Assembly: GCA_033065855.1 (NCBI GenBank)
Contig: JAVXUO010001363.1
Coordinates: 1-64,000 of the forward strand
DNA length: 64,000 bases
Direction: 5' to 3'
Source of the DNA: Escallonia rubra
Taxonomy: Eukaryota > Streptophyta > Magnoliopsida > Escalloniales > Escalloniaceae
Shown: positions 52,077 to 63,207 of the stretch, piece by piece
Layout of the letters: the number at the start of each line of letters is the position of its first letter
Position numbering within the stretch: the stretch's first letter is position 1
Position numbers and translations under genes: made by a program
Notes under the pieces: generated by a model
The model's database searches: none
The model's input: the letters and a program-made list of their open reading frames with translations, nothing else
Told to the model about the DNA's origin: nothing

Positions 52077-55022
52077 TGTGATGCCCCGAACCTAGGTTTA
52101 CGAGGTTATTATTACTTAGCGACGATTGTTGTAAGTAAGATGAATTTAGACCTTCAGTTAAGATCTTGTTAGCGGTATTAATTGAATCTTTAGCCCATGA
52201 CTCTGGAGAAGTTATAATTAATTAGGGTTATTATGTAAAGGTATAGATCTTAATTGATTATTTTAAAGAGAGAGAGACATAAAGCTATGGAGAAAAATGT
52301 GGGATTTTGATAAGATAGAGAGTGGTTTGGGGATAAAGAAAAGAAGGAGATTTTGGAAAAGATTAAAAGGAAGCATATTTATAAATAAGCTAGACAAAAA
52401 GAAAAAAACAAAAAGAAAAGAAGAAAAGGGGACAGAAAATGAATAGAATAGAGAGAAGAAGTGAGGCAGCAGGCCCTAATCGGCAGCGCCGCTCCCATTT
52501 CCGGCGTCCCCATCTCCTCACCGGCAAGAAACTCCGGCGGTCCTTCACCGGGCGCCATTGCAATGCCTTTGAACCGCCGCGCCGCTGCCACCGCCGTATG
52601 GGACTCATCGCCGGTCTTCACCGCTGCGATGGACTTGGACCCAACTCCTACCGATCTCGCCTTCGGCCACCGACGGCGACGACACCAAGGGGCCACCAGG
52701 GACAACGCTAGAATAGTCACCAGCCCACCCACCCAAGGGCTGCCGTCGCTTAGCCCAATGTCAGCAGATCTGCGAAGGCAGCACCGGCGTGCTTCGCCGT
52801 CGATGGGCATTGACCAGCCATGTCCGGCAACCACCTCACCGCCGACAGAGAGAGAGAGGGAGAGAGTCTAGGTGGGGTGACCGGTAAGTGAATCGGCAGT
52901 GGTGGTACCGATTTAATTGACAGTTGGAGATCGCGGCAGGTGGTGCTTTAGGGGATCCCGACTTGGTGGTCGATACGCTTGCGATGACGTCGCGTCGGTG
53001 GATGATGGCGACGATGTTGGTGATGCGCCAGTTTGTGAAGATCACTGAGGTTGGTGCATGGCTTGTGACGGTGGGTAGCAGTGGTAGTCTTTTGGTATTG
53101 GGTACACCGGCGACAGTTGGTGCCTAGGAGATCGCACTAGGATGGAGAGGGAGATTAGGGTGGCACTCTGTATAAAATTAGGAAATGGGTTGGTGGTGTG
53201 CTTGTGTGATGGTGACTACGCAGTGATGGTTTAGCAACAATGCTTGTGGTGGCTAGAATGGATTGAGGTGAACGGTGAATGTATGACTTTGGCGGATGTG
53301 CATTAATTGGGTGTTGAGCGGCTATGTGTGTATACTAGGTGTCGTGGTTTACGTATGTGTGATTTTTAATGGTGGTGCTTAGGGTGACTATGGTAGGTTT
53401 GTGTGCGTGCGGTGGCGGGTATTTCAGTATGTGAGCCTGGACAGGTGTGATTGTTGTTGGACGTGTATGGAGATATTGTGTGAACATGGTGCAAGTGTAC
53501 CGTATGCTTGCGAAGGTGTACCCTATGCATGTATCTGTTTTTGGACAGGGAGTCGCATAGGCTATGAGAATATATAAAAGGAAATTGTTAGCGTTAGCCC
53601 TAGCGAATAACTAAGTACTATTTAGCACAAAGTTACTTGGTGGTTATTAAAACGGGTGAATTAATGGATGTTCGGCATCGGCAATTAAATGCCAAGAATG
53701 AAAGGGTGAACTGGGCACGATATTGGACGGGCATGTAAAGGTTGGGCAGTTGACTGCGACATTGAATTTGCTTGAAGGCATGTTCAACAGGAATGTTGTG
53801 TCGAAACTGACGATACTTCGGGTTGTCGTAAATCTGAGAGCACGAAGATAAAAAGAAGGGCATTGAAAGTGCTTTGGACCAGGTGTAGTAGCATGATCGT
53901 CGTTTTGATGTGGGGAATGCGTAGCGTCAAGTAAGTGACCCTTGATTCAACTAGTATTTTTATATGCAACGTATATGTTTATCTACTGTTAAAAATATGT
54001 TGTTTATTAGTATTGACCGTTTTAAGTACGTTTAACTGCTCTGGCTTAAATTACCAAAAAGATTTTAGTGTTTTATTCTCGTCAAAGAAAAATCGGACCA
54101 GCATGTAAACGATGTTTTGTCTAGAAACTGAAATGGAACTCAGATTTGAAATGTTTTGTGTTGACGTTATTGTGAATATTTTGATGATTATTGAAAGGGG
54201 TGAGGATGGTTGAGAATCAATTTATGAGTGATTTTGTTCTATGAACCCAAAGGGGGTTTTTGGTTTACTCGATTGCTGTGCCCTATATCCACGGGGGAAA
54301 GTTGGATTTCGGGCCCTGGTCAACGGGGCTCATACGTTGATGCATAGTACTATGGCTGGTGGTTCGCCCATGCGTCCACAAATTTTATCCCGGGTGTAGG
54401 AGGGATTTCGGGCCCTAGTCAGTGGGGCCTATACGCTGACCGCAGCATATCGTCTGAACTGATGTTGAGATGGAACTGGTTGTCGTGAGTTTGTGCTAAT
54501 GATTTTATACTTCGGTTTTTGGCTTAATGTACTCTATTTTGTTTTACCTGATGATTACCAGCTTTATAATTTTATATGTATTATTATGGCAATACTATAA
54601 AGTGAGTTATTTTCAGCATGCTTTGGTCCACCTAGTTGAATCATTGGTTATTTACTGAGCATGTGGAAGCTCATCCCTTACTTATCATTTCAGGTTGAAA
54701 GTAAGGTGATGTTGAGGAGCATAGGAGGAGAAAATTTGGTGTGCAGCTTCGAAGTCTGCTTGAAATGAGTCGCTAAATATTAGATTTTCTGTTTAGCTTT
54801 AGTTGTTGACAATCAGAGTTATGAGAAGTTTTAGTATAAGTGATGTATTCGAATTAAAATATAATAGTGTAATTAATGTTTTTGAGAAGTTTTAATTTCC
54901 GCTGCAACATTATGTTGGTTTTAGCGTGTAAGGCCTGGCAGAGCCCTCGGTTGGAGTCTATTGGGTCTGCGGCCGGTCACGTGCCTAGCTCGCGGGCCTA
55001 TCCGTGGGTTCGGGTCGTGACA
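52077..55022. mobile_element. solo LTR of a long-LTR retrotransposon (probably Ty3/gypsy) nested in the copia LTR
   Basis: Begins TGTGATGCCCCGAACCTAGG and ends GGGTTCGGGTCGTGACA. The ends contain inverse GGTTCGGG/CCCGAACC, as is common in long plant gypsy LTRs. It is flanked by a perfect 5-bp duplication CTAGT (52072-52076 and 55023-55027). It has no internal gag-pol, so LTR-LTR recombination removed the rest. The 2.9-kb length and terminal words suggest a Tekay/Retand-like family. ORFs within (52379-53130) are GC-rich low-complexity shadows. Confidence 0.85.
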
Positions 55023-55482
55023 CTAGTACTTCAACTTGTACTCATCTACTTCTTAAGAGTGAAATCTTGTACACATTTCTTCATTGAAAGGTTCTTGTAT
55101 CAAAGCTTGGGGTTGTCAAGCTTTGGGGCTTTGGGTTTGTCAAAGCTTGTTCTTGATGTGGGCATAGCATCAAGGGATTGTAAGAGGTTCGATCTTGACC
55201 CGTAAGGAAGATCATACTAGTGGATTCTAGGGCCTTTCAAGGGACTTTCTTGAAGGGGTGGACGTAGGCTTGTGGGTATATCAAGCCGAACCATTTAATT
55301 CTCCTTGTCAAGTATCTCTAAACCCTTATCTCTTTACTTTATCGTTCTATATTTGTGTTGAGATTGGTTGTTTGTTTATTTGAGTTATTGTGATTGAGGT
55401 TTGTTGGTTGTTAATTTTAAAGTAGTCTTAAAACCCTATTCACCCCCCCCTTCCCCCTCTAGGGTTATTTTATTGGTTTCAA

Positions 55483-55500
55483 GTGGTATTAGAGCCTCGA
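55483..55500 (+). other. primer-binding site
   Basis: GTGGTATTAGAGCCTCGA follows the LTR by one base. It matches the TGGTATCAGAGC primer site complementary to initiator methionine tRNA used by plant copia elements, with one C-to-T change. Confidence 0.8.
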
Positions 55501-55558
55501 CTCTTGTTATATTGGGTACTGCCAAGAGAGTTAATCGATCATCACTTATGTTCGGGGT

Positions 55559-57307
55559 ATGGAGGGTAGTTCTACCACTAGGCCTCCATTGTTTAATGGG
55601 ACCAACTATAGTGTGTGGAAAGTTAAGATGAAAATCTACTTAGAATCTCAAGACTATGAGATGTGGGATATTGTTGAGAATGGCCCATTCGTTCCGATAA
55701 AAGTGGTTGACAAGGTTGAAGAACCTAAATCAAAATCGGAGTATAGTGATCATGACAAGAAGATGATTTGTATGAATGCTAGAGCAAAAAATTGTCTTCT
55801 ATGTGCTTTAGACACTAATGAACTCAATAGAGTCATTATGTGTAATTCCGCTAAGAGTATTTGGGATACTCTTCAAGTCACTCATGAAGGGACTTCTCTT
55901 CTTAGAGATTCCAAGATGAATTTATTGTTTAGAGATTATGAGTTATTCCATATGCTTCCAAATGAATCTATTACGGATATGAATACTCGTTTTACTAACA
56001 TTGTGAACCCTTTGAAGCAATTGGGTAAGGAATTCACTAATGGTGATCTAGTGAGAAAAGTGATTAGGTCCTTACCAAGAGCTTGGGATGCAAAGATCAC
56101 CGCCATCCAGGAATCAAAGAATCTCAACATCTTTCCTCTTGATGAATTGATGTGCTCACTCATGACGTACGAAATGCAACTCAAGACCTTTGATCAAGAG
56201 GACGTCAAGAAGAAGCCTACATCAATTGCTCTTAAAGCTTCATCTTCAAACCTTGAGTCAAGTGATGATGATGAAGAATTTAATGAAGAAGATATGGCAT
56301 TGGTTGCAAAGAACTTCAAGAAGTTCTTAAGATTTAGAAGAAATGATGGGAGAAGGCAACAAAATGCTAGCAACGAAGAGAGGCTTTGCTACAAATGCCA
56401 CAAGCCGGGACACATGAAGATGGATTGTCCCATCTACAAAAAAGAGAAGAAGGAAATAAGAGATGTATGGGAAAAAGCTAAAAGAATACAATTCTCTAAG
56501 AAAGAGAACAAGGAGAAGGAAAGAGCAATGAATGTCGAACACACTTCAACATGGAGTGACTTTGATTCAAGTGATGAAGAGAATGATCAAGCAAATGTGT
56601 GCTTCATGACAAATGATGAGGTAAGCTCTTCTTCCGGTAGTGATAGTGATAATGAAAGTTTTGAAGATGCTTATGATAGCTTATATGAGGAATCCAAGAA
56701 AATTTTTAAGAAAAATATTATTTTGTCTAAGAAATTTCTTGAAGCTAATAAGCAAATTGAGAAGTTGATAATGAAAAATGATAAGTTGCATGCCAAGAAT
56801 GAATGCATGTCTAGCCATTTATATGTAGAGCATGTGAATAACAATTTGGTTGATTTACTTGTTAACACTCCTAGCTCAAAACAAATCTCTTCCAAAACTT
56901 TGGCTTTAGAAAAACAAAATAAAGATTTACAAGTTGAGATTTGTGATTTAAGAAAATGTCTTGAAAAATTTGTTGATGGTCAAAACAATTTGGATGTCAT
57001 GCTTGGACGCCAAAGAATTGGCCTAAACAAAGGCGGTCTTGGATTAGATCCTATGGCCATGCCTCCTAAAGTTTTGCAACAACAAGCTAGGTTGAATATT
57101 CTTACAAAACGACCAAAGAATTATTGCACACCTTTTACACATTGTGGTTGGTGCAACAAGAAAGGGCATACGACTAATCATTGTCCTTGTAGAATTGTTT
57201 TTGTTATAGGTAGAAAGAAAATGTGGATTGTGAAAGGTCAAGAATACAAATGCAAGACTAACACCCAAGGACCCAAGAAAATTTGGGTACCAAAAGTCAT
57301 TACTTGA
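55559..57307 (+). CDS. Sirevirus-type gag (582 aa)
   Basis: Structural polyprotein forming the virus-like particle. The N terminus (PPLFNGTNYSVWKVKMKIYL) is the usual copia gag start. A capsid-like helical region follows to about residue 215 (IWDTLQVTHEGTS, DLVRKVIRSLPRAWDAKITA). An acidic stretch precedes a CCHC zinc knuckle at about 277-290 (CYKCHKPGHMKMDC). A long charged coiled-coil region (about 300-480) follows, then a second knuckle at about 528-541 (CGWCNKKGHTTNHC). The extended C-terminal part with coiled coil and extra knuckle is characteristic of Sireviruses. The ORF is intact. The ATG at 55559 precedes the conserved start block. The stop at 57305 is followed by pol in another frame. 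Confidence 0.9.
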   Translation: MEGSSTTRPPLFNGTNYSVWKVKMKIYLESQDYEMWDIVENGPFVPIKVVDKVEEPKSKSEYSDHDKKMICMNARAKNCLLCALDTNELNRVIMCNSAKSIWDTLQVTHEGTSLLRDSKMNLLFRDYELFHMLPNESITDMNTRFTNIVNPLKQLGKEFTNGDLVRKVIRSLPRAWDAKITAIQESKNLNIFPLDELMCSLMTYEMQLKTFDQEDVKKKPTSIALKASSSNLESSDDDEEFNEEDMALVAKNFKKFLRFRRNDGRRQQNASNEERLCYKCHKPGHMKMDCPIYKKEKKEIRDVWEKAKRIQFSKKENKEKERAMNVEHTSTWSDFDSSDEENDQANVCFMTNDEVSSSSGSDSDNESFEDAYDSLYEESKKIFKKNIILSKKFLEANKQIEKLIMKNDKLHAKNECMSSHLYVEHVNNNLVDLLVNTPSSKQISSKTLALEKQNKDLQVEICDLRKCLEKFVDGQNNLDVMLGRQRIGLNKGGLGLDPMAMPPKVLQQQARLNILTKRPKNYCTPFTHCGWCNKKGHTTNHCPCRIVFVIGRKKMWIVKGQEYKCKTNTQGPKKIWVPKVIT

Positions 57308-57515
57308 TTTGTGTTTATAGGTATGTCTCAAAGCAAAATCTAGTAGCAAGAAGTGGATTCTTGATAGTGGATGCTCAAGACATATGACCGGCAACATATC
57401 TCCTTTCACATCGATTGATCTTAAGGAATGAGGAAATGTGACCTTTGGCGACAATTCTCAAGGAAGAATCAAAGGTAAATGAACTATTGGTAAGGAACCA
57501 CATTCAATTGAGAAT
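57308..57515 (+). pseudogene. copia protease region with two in-frame stops
   Basis: The frame continuous with the downstream pol reads KAKSSSKKWILDSGCSRHMT. The retropepsin active site is intact as D-S-G, but the frame has a TGA at 57429 and another at 57483 before NVLYVEGLKHNLLSISQ. Gag and this frame are offset, so pol expression would also need frameshifting or a lost junction. The protease could not be made as part of a full polyprotein. Confidence 0.8.
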
Positions 57516-59792
57516 GTGTTATATGTTGAAGGATTGAAGCATAACTTGCTTAGTATTAGTCAATTTAGTGATAAAGGTTTTAAAGTTATCTTTGAGGCTT
57601 CTCAATGCACTATACTATCCTTGAAGAACAATGAAACTATTTTGGTTGGTAGTAGAGATAATAATGTTTACTCCATTCAATTAAATGATTTAGCTAACCA
57701 AGATGTCAAGTGTCTTAGTGCTATTAGTGAAACATCTTGGCTTTGGCATCGAAGACTTGGTCACATGCACATGGAGCACTTGAAAGATATTTCAAGCAAA
57801 GAACTTATGAGGGGTCTCCCGAAGATCAAGTTTAAGAAAGATAAAGTATGTGATGCTTGTCAAATGGGTAAGCAAAAGAAGGTCTCTCACAAATCGAAGA
57901 AAATTGTATCTACTTCTAGACCCTTGCAATTACTTCATATGGATTTGTTTGGACCAATTCCAACTACTAGTCTTGGTGGTAAATCATATTGTTTTGTTAT
58001 TGTTGATGACTTTTCTCGCTATACTTGGACTTTCTTTTTGGCTACCAAAGATGAATCTCTAAATGTGTTCACTTCATTTGCAAAACGTGTTCAAAATCAA
58101 AAAGGTTATTTGATTACAAACATTCGAAGTGATCATGGTAGAGAATTTGAAAATTCAAAAATAGGAGCCTTGTGTGATGACTTTGGGATATCACATAATT
58201 TTTCGGCTCCTAGAACTCCTCAACAAAATGGTGTTGCCAAGAGAAAGAATAGGTCTTTGCAAGAAGCGGCAAGAACAATGCTTAACGAATATGGTTTACC
58301 TAAATACTTCTGGGCGGAGGCGGTCAATTGTGCTTGTTTTGTTCTTAATAGAGTTATCTTGCGTAAAATTTTATTAAAAACCCCTTATGAGCTTTTTAAT
58401 GATAAGAAACCTAAGGTGAGCTTTTTTAGAGTTTTTGGTTGCAAATGCTTTGTTTTAAATACCAAGGATCACCTTAGCAAATTTGATTCCAAAACCTTTG
58501 AGGGTATTTTTCTTGGTTACTCTAATAATAGTATGGCATATAGAGTTTATAATAAAAGTACTTTGGTTGTTGAAGAATCCATTAATGTTACTTTTGATGA
58601 GACTAATCCTTTTCTTCGGAGGACTAACATTGTTAATGTAGATGACATGGATAATGACTTGAGAACTTTGGACATAAGTGAAACACTTAAAGACAACCCC
58701 AAAGAAATTGATCTAGGGGAGCAACCATCAAGTTCTCAAGGGGGAAATGAGGAAGCAATCAATGATGCTTCAAACTTGGACAACTCTCAAGAATTACCAA
58801 AAGATTGGACTTACAAAAAGGATCATCCAAGCGATCAAATCTTAGGTAATCCTTCGAGTGGGGTAAGAACTCGACGCTTTCTTCAACAACATGTTAATAT
58901 AGCGTTTCTTTCCCAAATTGAACCGAAGAAATTCTCCGAAGCTCTACATCATGAATCTTGGATGCTTGTTATGCAAGAAGATCTAGTTCAATTTGAAAGA
59001 AATCAAGTTTGGACCCTTGTGCCTAAACCTCAAAACTTTAGGATTATAGGCACAAAATGGATTTTTAGAAACAAACTTGATGAATTCGGAGTCATGGTTA
59101 GAAACAAGGCTAGACTGGTGGCCCACGCTTATAACCAAGATGAAGGAATTGATTTTGATGAAACTTATGCACCGGTAGCTAGACTTGAATCTATTAGAAT
59201 GCTATTAGCTTTTGCTTGCTATAGAGATTTTAAACTCTTTCAAATGGATGTCAAGAGTGCCTTTCTAAATGGTTTTATTTCGGAAGAGGTCTATGTGGCT
59301 CAACCTCCCGGCTTTGAACATGAAAAACTTACCACCCATGCTTTCCGCCTTAGCAAAGCTCTTTATGGTTTAAAACAAGCTCCTAGAGCTTGGTATGAAA
59401 GGCTAAGTAATTTTCTTTTAGAAAATGGTTTTTCAAGAGGAAAACTTGACACCACTCTTTTTATAAAATCTAAGGGCAATGACTTATTGTTGGTGCAAAT
59501 TTATGTTGATGATATTATATTTGGTGCTACTAATGGATCCTTGTGCGAAGAGTTTGCTTCTTGTATGAGTAAGGAGTTTGAAATGAGCATGATGGGAGAA
59601 CTCACCTTCTTCCTTGGATTGCAAATCAAACAAAGTAAGGATGGAATCTTTATCAACCAAGCCAAATACACCAAAGAGCTACTCAAAAGATTTGACATGG
59701 AAGCATCAAATGCTTTTGACACTCCAATGAGCTCTTCTTTAAAGATTGATAAAGATGAAAAGGGTAAGGATGTTGATATTAAGCGCTATTGA
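57516..59792 (+). pseudogene. copia pol: GAG-pre-integrase, integrase and reverse transcriptase (758 codons), truncated
   Basis: Open frame only because a GTG is taken as start; it is the downstream part of pol. It has an HH-CC zinc-binding block (WHRRLGHMHMEHL ... CDACQMGK) and an integrase core with Asp in LHMDLFGP and Asp in IRSDHGREF. The third catalytic residue is Lys242 (NGVAKRKNRS) where the family has Glu (58239-58241), so integrase should be inactive. RT is well kept: KWIFRNKLDEFGVMVRNKAR, FKLFQMDVKSAFLNG, ALYGLKQAPRAWYERL and YVDD in LLLVQIYVDDIIFG. The frame ends at TGA 59790-59792 within RY-GMIGSLIYLTASRPDI, at a codon that is Arg in relatives, fitting CGA-to-TGA decay at a methylated CpG. 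Confidence 0.88.
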
Positions 59793-60448
59793 GGTATGAT
59801 CGGATCACTCATTTACCTTACCGCAAGTAGACCCGATATAATGTTTAGTGTTTGTTTATGTGCTAGATTTCAAGCTTGTCCTAAGGAATCTCATTTGATT
59901 GCCGTCAAGAGAATCCTTAGATATCTTAAGGGCACTCACGATTTAGGGTTATGGTTTCCTATAAACACTTCATTTTTGACCTAATTGGTTACTCCGACAC
60001 CGACTATGCCTGTTGTAAAATTGAGCGGAAAAGTACTAGTGGAGGTTGCCAATTCCTAGGTCACTCTCTTGTTTCTTGGAGTTCCAAAAAGCAAAATTCG
60101 GTTGCACTCTCTACCACCGAAGCCGAATATATGGCGGTTGGTGCTTGTTGTGCACAAATTCTTTGGATAAAACAAACCCTTTTGGACTTTGGACTCAAGT
60201 ATGATCACATACCTATCTTATGTGATAACACTAGTGCCATTGACTTGACCAAAAATCCCATCCAACATTCACGCACAAAGCACATAGAAATCAAACACCA
60301 TTTTATCCGTGATCATGTGCAAAAAGGTGATATTGTTCTAGATTTCATGGACACAAATCACCAATTAGCGGATATCTTCACTAAACCTTTAGATTCGAAG
60401 AGGTTTACCGCTCTTAGAAGAGAACTTGGCATGTCTTCACCTATGTGA
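59793..60448 (+). pseudogene. copia pol 3' part: RT thumb and RNase H, frameshifted
   Basis: After the TGA the same frame continues GMIGSLIYLTASRPDIMFSV and AVKRILRYLKGTHDLGLW. It then shifts frame around 59955-59984 into the RNase H of 59951-60448 (GYSDTDYACCKIERKSTSGG, LSTTEAEYMAVGACCAQIL, CDNTSAIDLTKNPIQHSRTK, HQLADIFTKPL). Catalytic Asp, Glu and Asp positions of copia RNase H are present. The frame break and upstream stop make it non-functional as a polyprotein. Confidence 0.88.
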
Positions 60449-60652
60449 CTAAATGTTATATCTCTTGTGCATAAACATGCTTGTTGCTCTTTACATGCTT
60501 GAGCATTATCTCATATGCTTATAGCATGCTTTGGTTGATTTTTCTCTTTCCAAACAAATGTTGATTTTATTGATTTTTATGATTTGCACACACTTCTATT
60601 GCAATATTCATATGCATAATCATGTTCAAGACTGCTTGATTTTTTTGCATTG
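60449..60652. other. spacer between pol and the third-ORF promoter region
   Basis: AT-rich, non-coding, with no motif recognised other than repeated CATGCTT words (ACATGCTTG, TAGCATGC). Confidence 0.5.
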
Positions 60653-60870
60653 AAGTCGACTGCATTAGGAAATACAGTCGACTGCATTGGTCATTACAGT
60701 CGACTGCATTTGGGAATACAGTCGACTGCATTACGGGGAAAGGGCATAAATCGAGCCCAGATCTCAGATTTCAGCAGATTTTCCTCTCTCTCTCTCTCTC
60801 TCGCTCTCTTCGAACCGAACCCTTTTCTCTCATACGACCTCAATTCTCGTGCATTCAGCTTGAAATTGGT
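60653..60870 (+). promoter_or_regulatory. internal palindrome array, TATA-like box and spliced leader for the third ORF
   Basis: Four copies of A(C/A)AGTCGACTGCATT lie at 60653-60735, the same palindrome as in the LTR. They are followed by GGGCATAAATCGAG (TATA-like, 60745) and a TC-rich leader (about 60780-60805). A splice donor GGTATGT begins at 60869. An acceptor TTTAG at 61364, 12 bp before the ATG at 61377, gives an intron of about 496 bp. This would allow a separate mRNA for the envelope-position ORF. Confidence 0.6.
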
Positions 60871-61376
60871 ATGTATTTCTTCCCAAATCTTGTTATATTA
60901 CATCTTTTATGCACTTTCTCTGATCGAATACACCTACATTGTTCAAAATCTGTTAAAATTCGAAATTGCTCTATATAGTATATTTCTTCAGATCTACTTC
61001 AATTAAGCATGCTAATGTATGATTTAACGCTTGATTCATGTTTAGGGTTGCTTATTACATGTTCCTACATAGTTTAATTACATGTTTTCATGCAAAATTC
61101 GTTTTTCCCCAATTTTCATAAACTAGGGTTTTTCAATTGTCAAAATTTCTTCAAATTTATTATGTAATTACATGTTTAATCACTTGATTCATGCTTAGTT
61201 ATATCTATTGCTCGATTATATATAGTTAAATTCATTCGATTTGTCCAAAATTAATTTTTCCCCAAATTGCATGAATTAGGGTTTATCTTATTCTCAATTT
61301 TTTTTTAATGTTTTCCATTTTTTTGCATATTCATTTATCTTACATTTATGATTTCTCTGTTTAGACTATTTCAAGA

Positions 61377-62649
61377 ATGGCAAGAGAGAAACGTGCAAGT
61401 GCCAGTTCATCTCGCTCACGAGCTGCGCCCGAGCCCGAGCCCGAGCCTATCGCGGTAGAATTTGATCAAAATCGTTATCGGACCCGCGAGGCTGCCGATC
61501 GCTTTTCTGCACAACTCTCTTCCCCTTTGACTTTCTTCCCCTTTGACTCCAGGTTTATGACTGGATACTCCATTCCTTTTCAACATAGGTGTTCTTAGAT
61601 ACCTTCAGGATTGTCATCTAGATCGCTTCACTGATAGGAACACTACTCTATATTATCCTGATGCAATCTGCTTGTTTTATGCGAATTTGAATTGGAGCAT
61701 TTCTACTGAGTCATGTACCCTCACGTCCTATGTTTTTGGACGCCGCATTTTATTCTCACAGTCACGTCTAGCCACTATTCTAGACCTCCCCGATAGTGGT
61801 TTCTCATTTTCGTTAGAAATGATACCTGTCGCTGGTCAATCACATTGGTTTGACCGACCTTTTACTATTCAGGAGCAGCTTCGACACACATTTCATTGTC
61901 GACAGGTTCGGGTTGCGAGCAAGCCCAACCTACGTGACCTACCACCTCTCTCTCGTCTGTTCCATCATATCATCGCTCATAACGTCATTCCTAGAACCGG
62001 CGGTCTTTCACTTGTCTCTTACTTAGACGTTCAGCTCTTGACTTTCTTTCGCTCAGGCACATCGCTTAACCTCCCTCGTCTCATCATGTTAAACATGATT
62101 AGGAGCGCCTCACATCCTGCCTTAGCTATACCATATGGCATCCTACTCACTCGCATTCTTGCTGCCTTTGACATACCTCATCTGGGTGAGTATATTGAGG
62201 TTACTAGGCACATCGTACTAGACAGCTCTACCCTTCGTAGAAAGGGCCTTTTAGATGGTCATGACCGCTTCTTACCGGAGCCTGACATGGACGATGTCCC
62301 TGTCGATGATGATGAGGATGAGGCTGATGGAGATGATGAGGATGATGCTGTTGATGCTGATGATGATACTGATAGAGATGCCGACGACGGGATTGATCGT
62401 GATTCACCTCCGTTGATCATTTCGAGTACACATGAGGCGGGCACTTCTTCTGGTCCTTCTGCTTCTGGATATGACGCGATCCTCGCACGCTTAAATATGA
62501 TGCAGCAGCATATGCATGCCGGTTTCAGTCGGATGGATCTTGTCCATAGCCAGCTCAGTCGACGCCTTTCTCGCATGGAGGATCATTATGGGATTCAGTG
62601 TCCCGAGGAGGACTTCTTTCATCCACCACCTCCACCATCGTGTCCATAG
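61377..62649 (+). pseudogene. third (envelope-position) ORF, plant transposon-protein-like, one frameshift
   Basis: 61377-61598 encodes MAREKRASASSSRSRA, then an (EP)n repeat and RYRTREAADRF. The frame then shifts by one near 61586, and the homologous frame continues without a stop (GVLRYLQDCHLDRFTDRN) through 62649. The body (FYANLNWSISTES, TSYVFGRRILFSQ, LSRLFHHIIAHNVIPR, YLDVQLLTFFRSG) resembles the 'putative plant transposon protein' domain found after pol in several retroelements. An Asp/Glu-rich stretch and a short coiled-coil-like C terminus (RLNMMQQHMHAGFSRMD) follow. I see no clear signal peptide or transmembrane segment, so a true envelope role is doubtful. Function unknown. Confidence 0.55.
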
Positions 62650-63194
62650 GCGTTAGGACTTGATTTATGTTTTTATTTGCTTATGCTCTCAGACTCCTTT
62701 ATGTTTTTTCAAAACTTGTCATGGATGTTATGCGTAGTATTATTAAATCTTGGTTTAATTTAGCACTTTGATTCTGGCTTCTCTTGCTGCACGTTTGATT
62801 TATATTACGTTTTTATGTGCTATTATTACCAGTCTTGATATACCTTTTGATAGTTATTCAAGTACTTATGCTTTCATGTTTTTGAATGCACTTGTTGGCT
62901 ATAATGATTATCCATGGATGGATACATACGTTGATCACTTTCACACACACCCTTGATCTTTTTCAATGATGTCAAAAGGGGGAGAAAATATTGTTGATTC
63001 ATATTTGTGTGGACTTGATGTGAACATATATTACTTAAGTTAGGGGGAGCCCTATATTGCTTAAGATAGGGGGAGCGTTTTGTCATGATTTCTTCTCATG
63101 ACCCCTTATGGTTTTTTAATTGAGATTGTTATGCTTCATTTCGCATATTATCTTATATATCTCATATTATTTGAATCAATGTTTGCCATCATCA
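62650..63194 (+). other. 3' non-coding region with repeated polypurine-like tracts
   Basis: AAAAGGGGGAGAAAA (about 62977), TTAGGGGGAGCC (about 63041) and ATAGGGGGAGCG (about 63068) precede the functional tract at about 63196. Multiple polypurine tracts are a described Sirevirus feature. No ORF. Confidence 0.7.
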
Positions 63195-63207
63195 AAAAGG
63201 GGGAGAT
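63195..63207 (+). other. polypurine tract
   Basis: AAAAAGGGGGAGAT directly precedes the right LTR (TGTTAACC at 63208). It is the primer for plus-strand synthesis. Confidence 0.85.

Larger units (their letters stand above)
51247..55481 (+). repeat. left LTR of the Sirevirus-type element (about 1.28 kb, split by a solo LTR)
   Basis: The LTR consists of 51247-52076 and 55023-55481, from TGTTAACC to ...TTGGTTTCA. Removing the 2946-bp insertion and its 5-bp target duplication leaves about 1284 bp. It carries the palindrome array, the TATA box and, near its end, C-rich and GGGTTATTTTATT sequence just before the primer-binding site. Confidence 0.88.

Noticed and set aside
52379-53127. Cluster of ORFs with GC-rich coding look
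   Set aside because: They lie inside the solo LTR, several frames are open at once, and the sequence is Arg/Pro/Ala low complexity. Treated as LTR sequence.
62259-62576. Minus-strand Ser-rich 105-codon ORF
   Set aside because: Antisense shadow of the Asp/Glu-rich stretch of the post-pol ORF (GAT/GAG repeats read as Ser codons).
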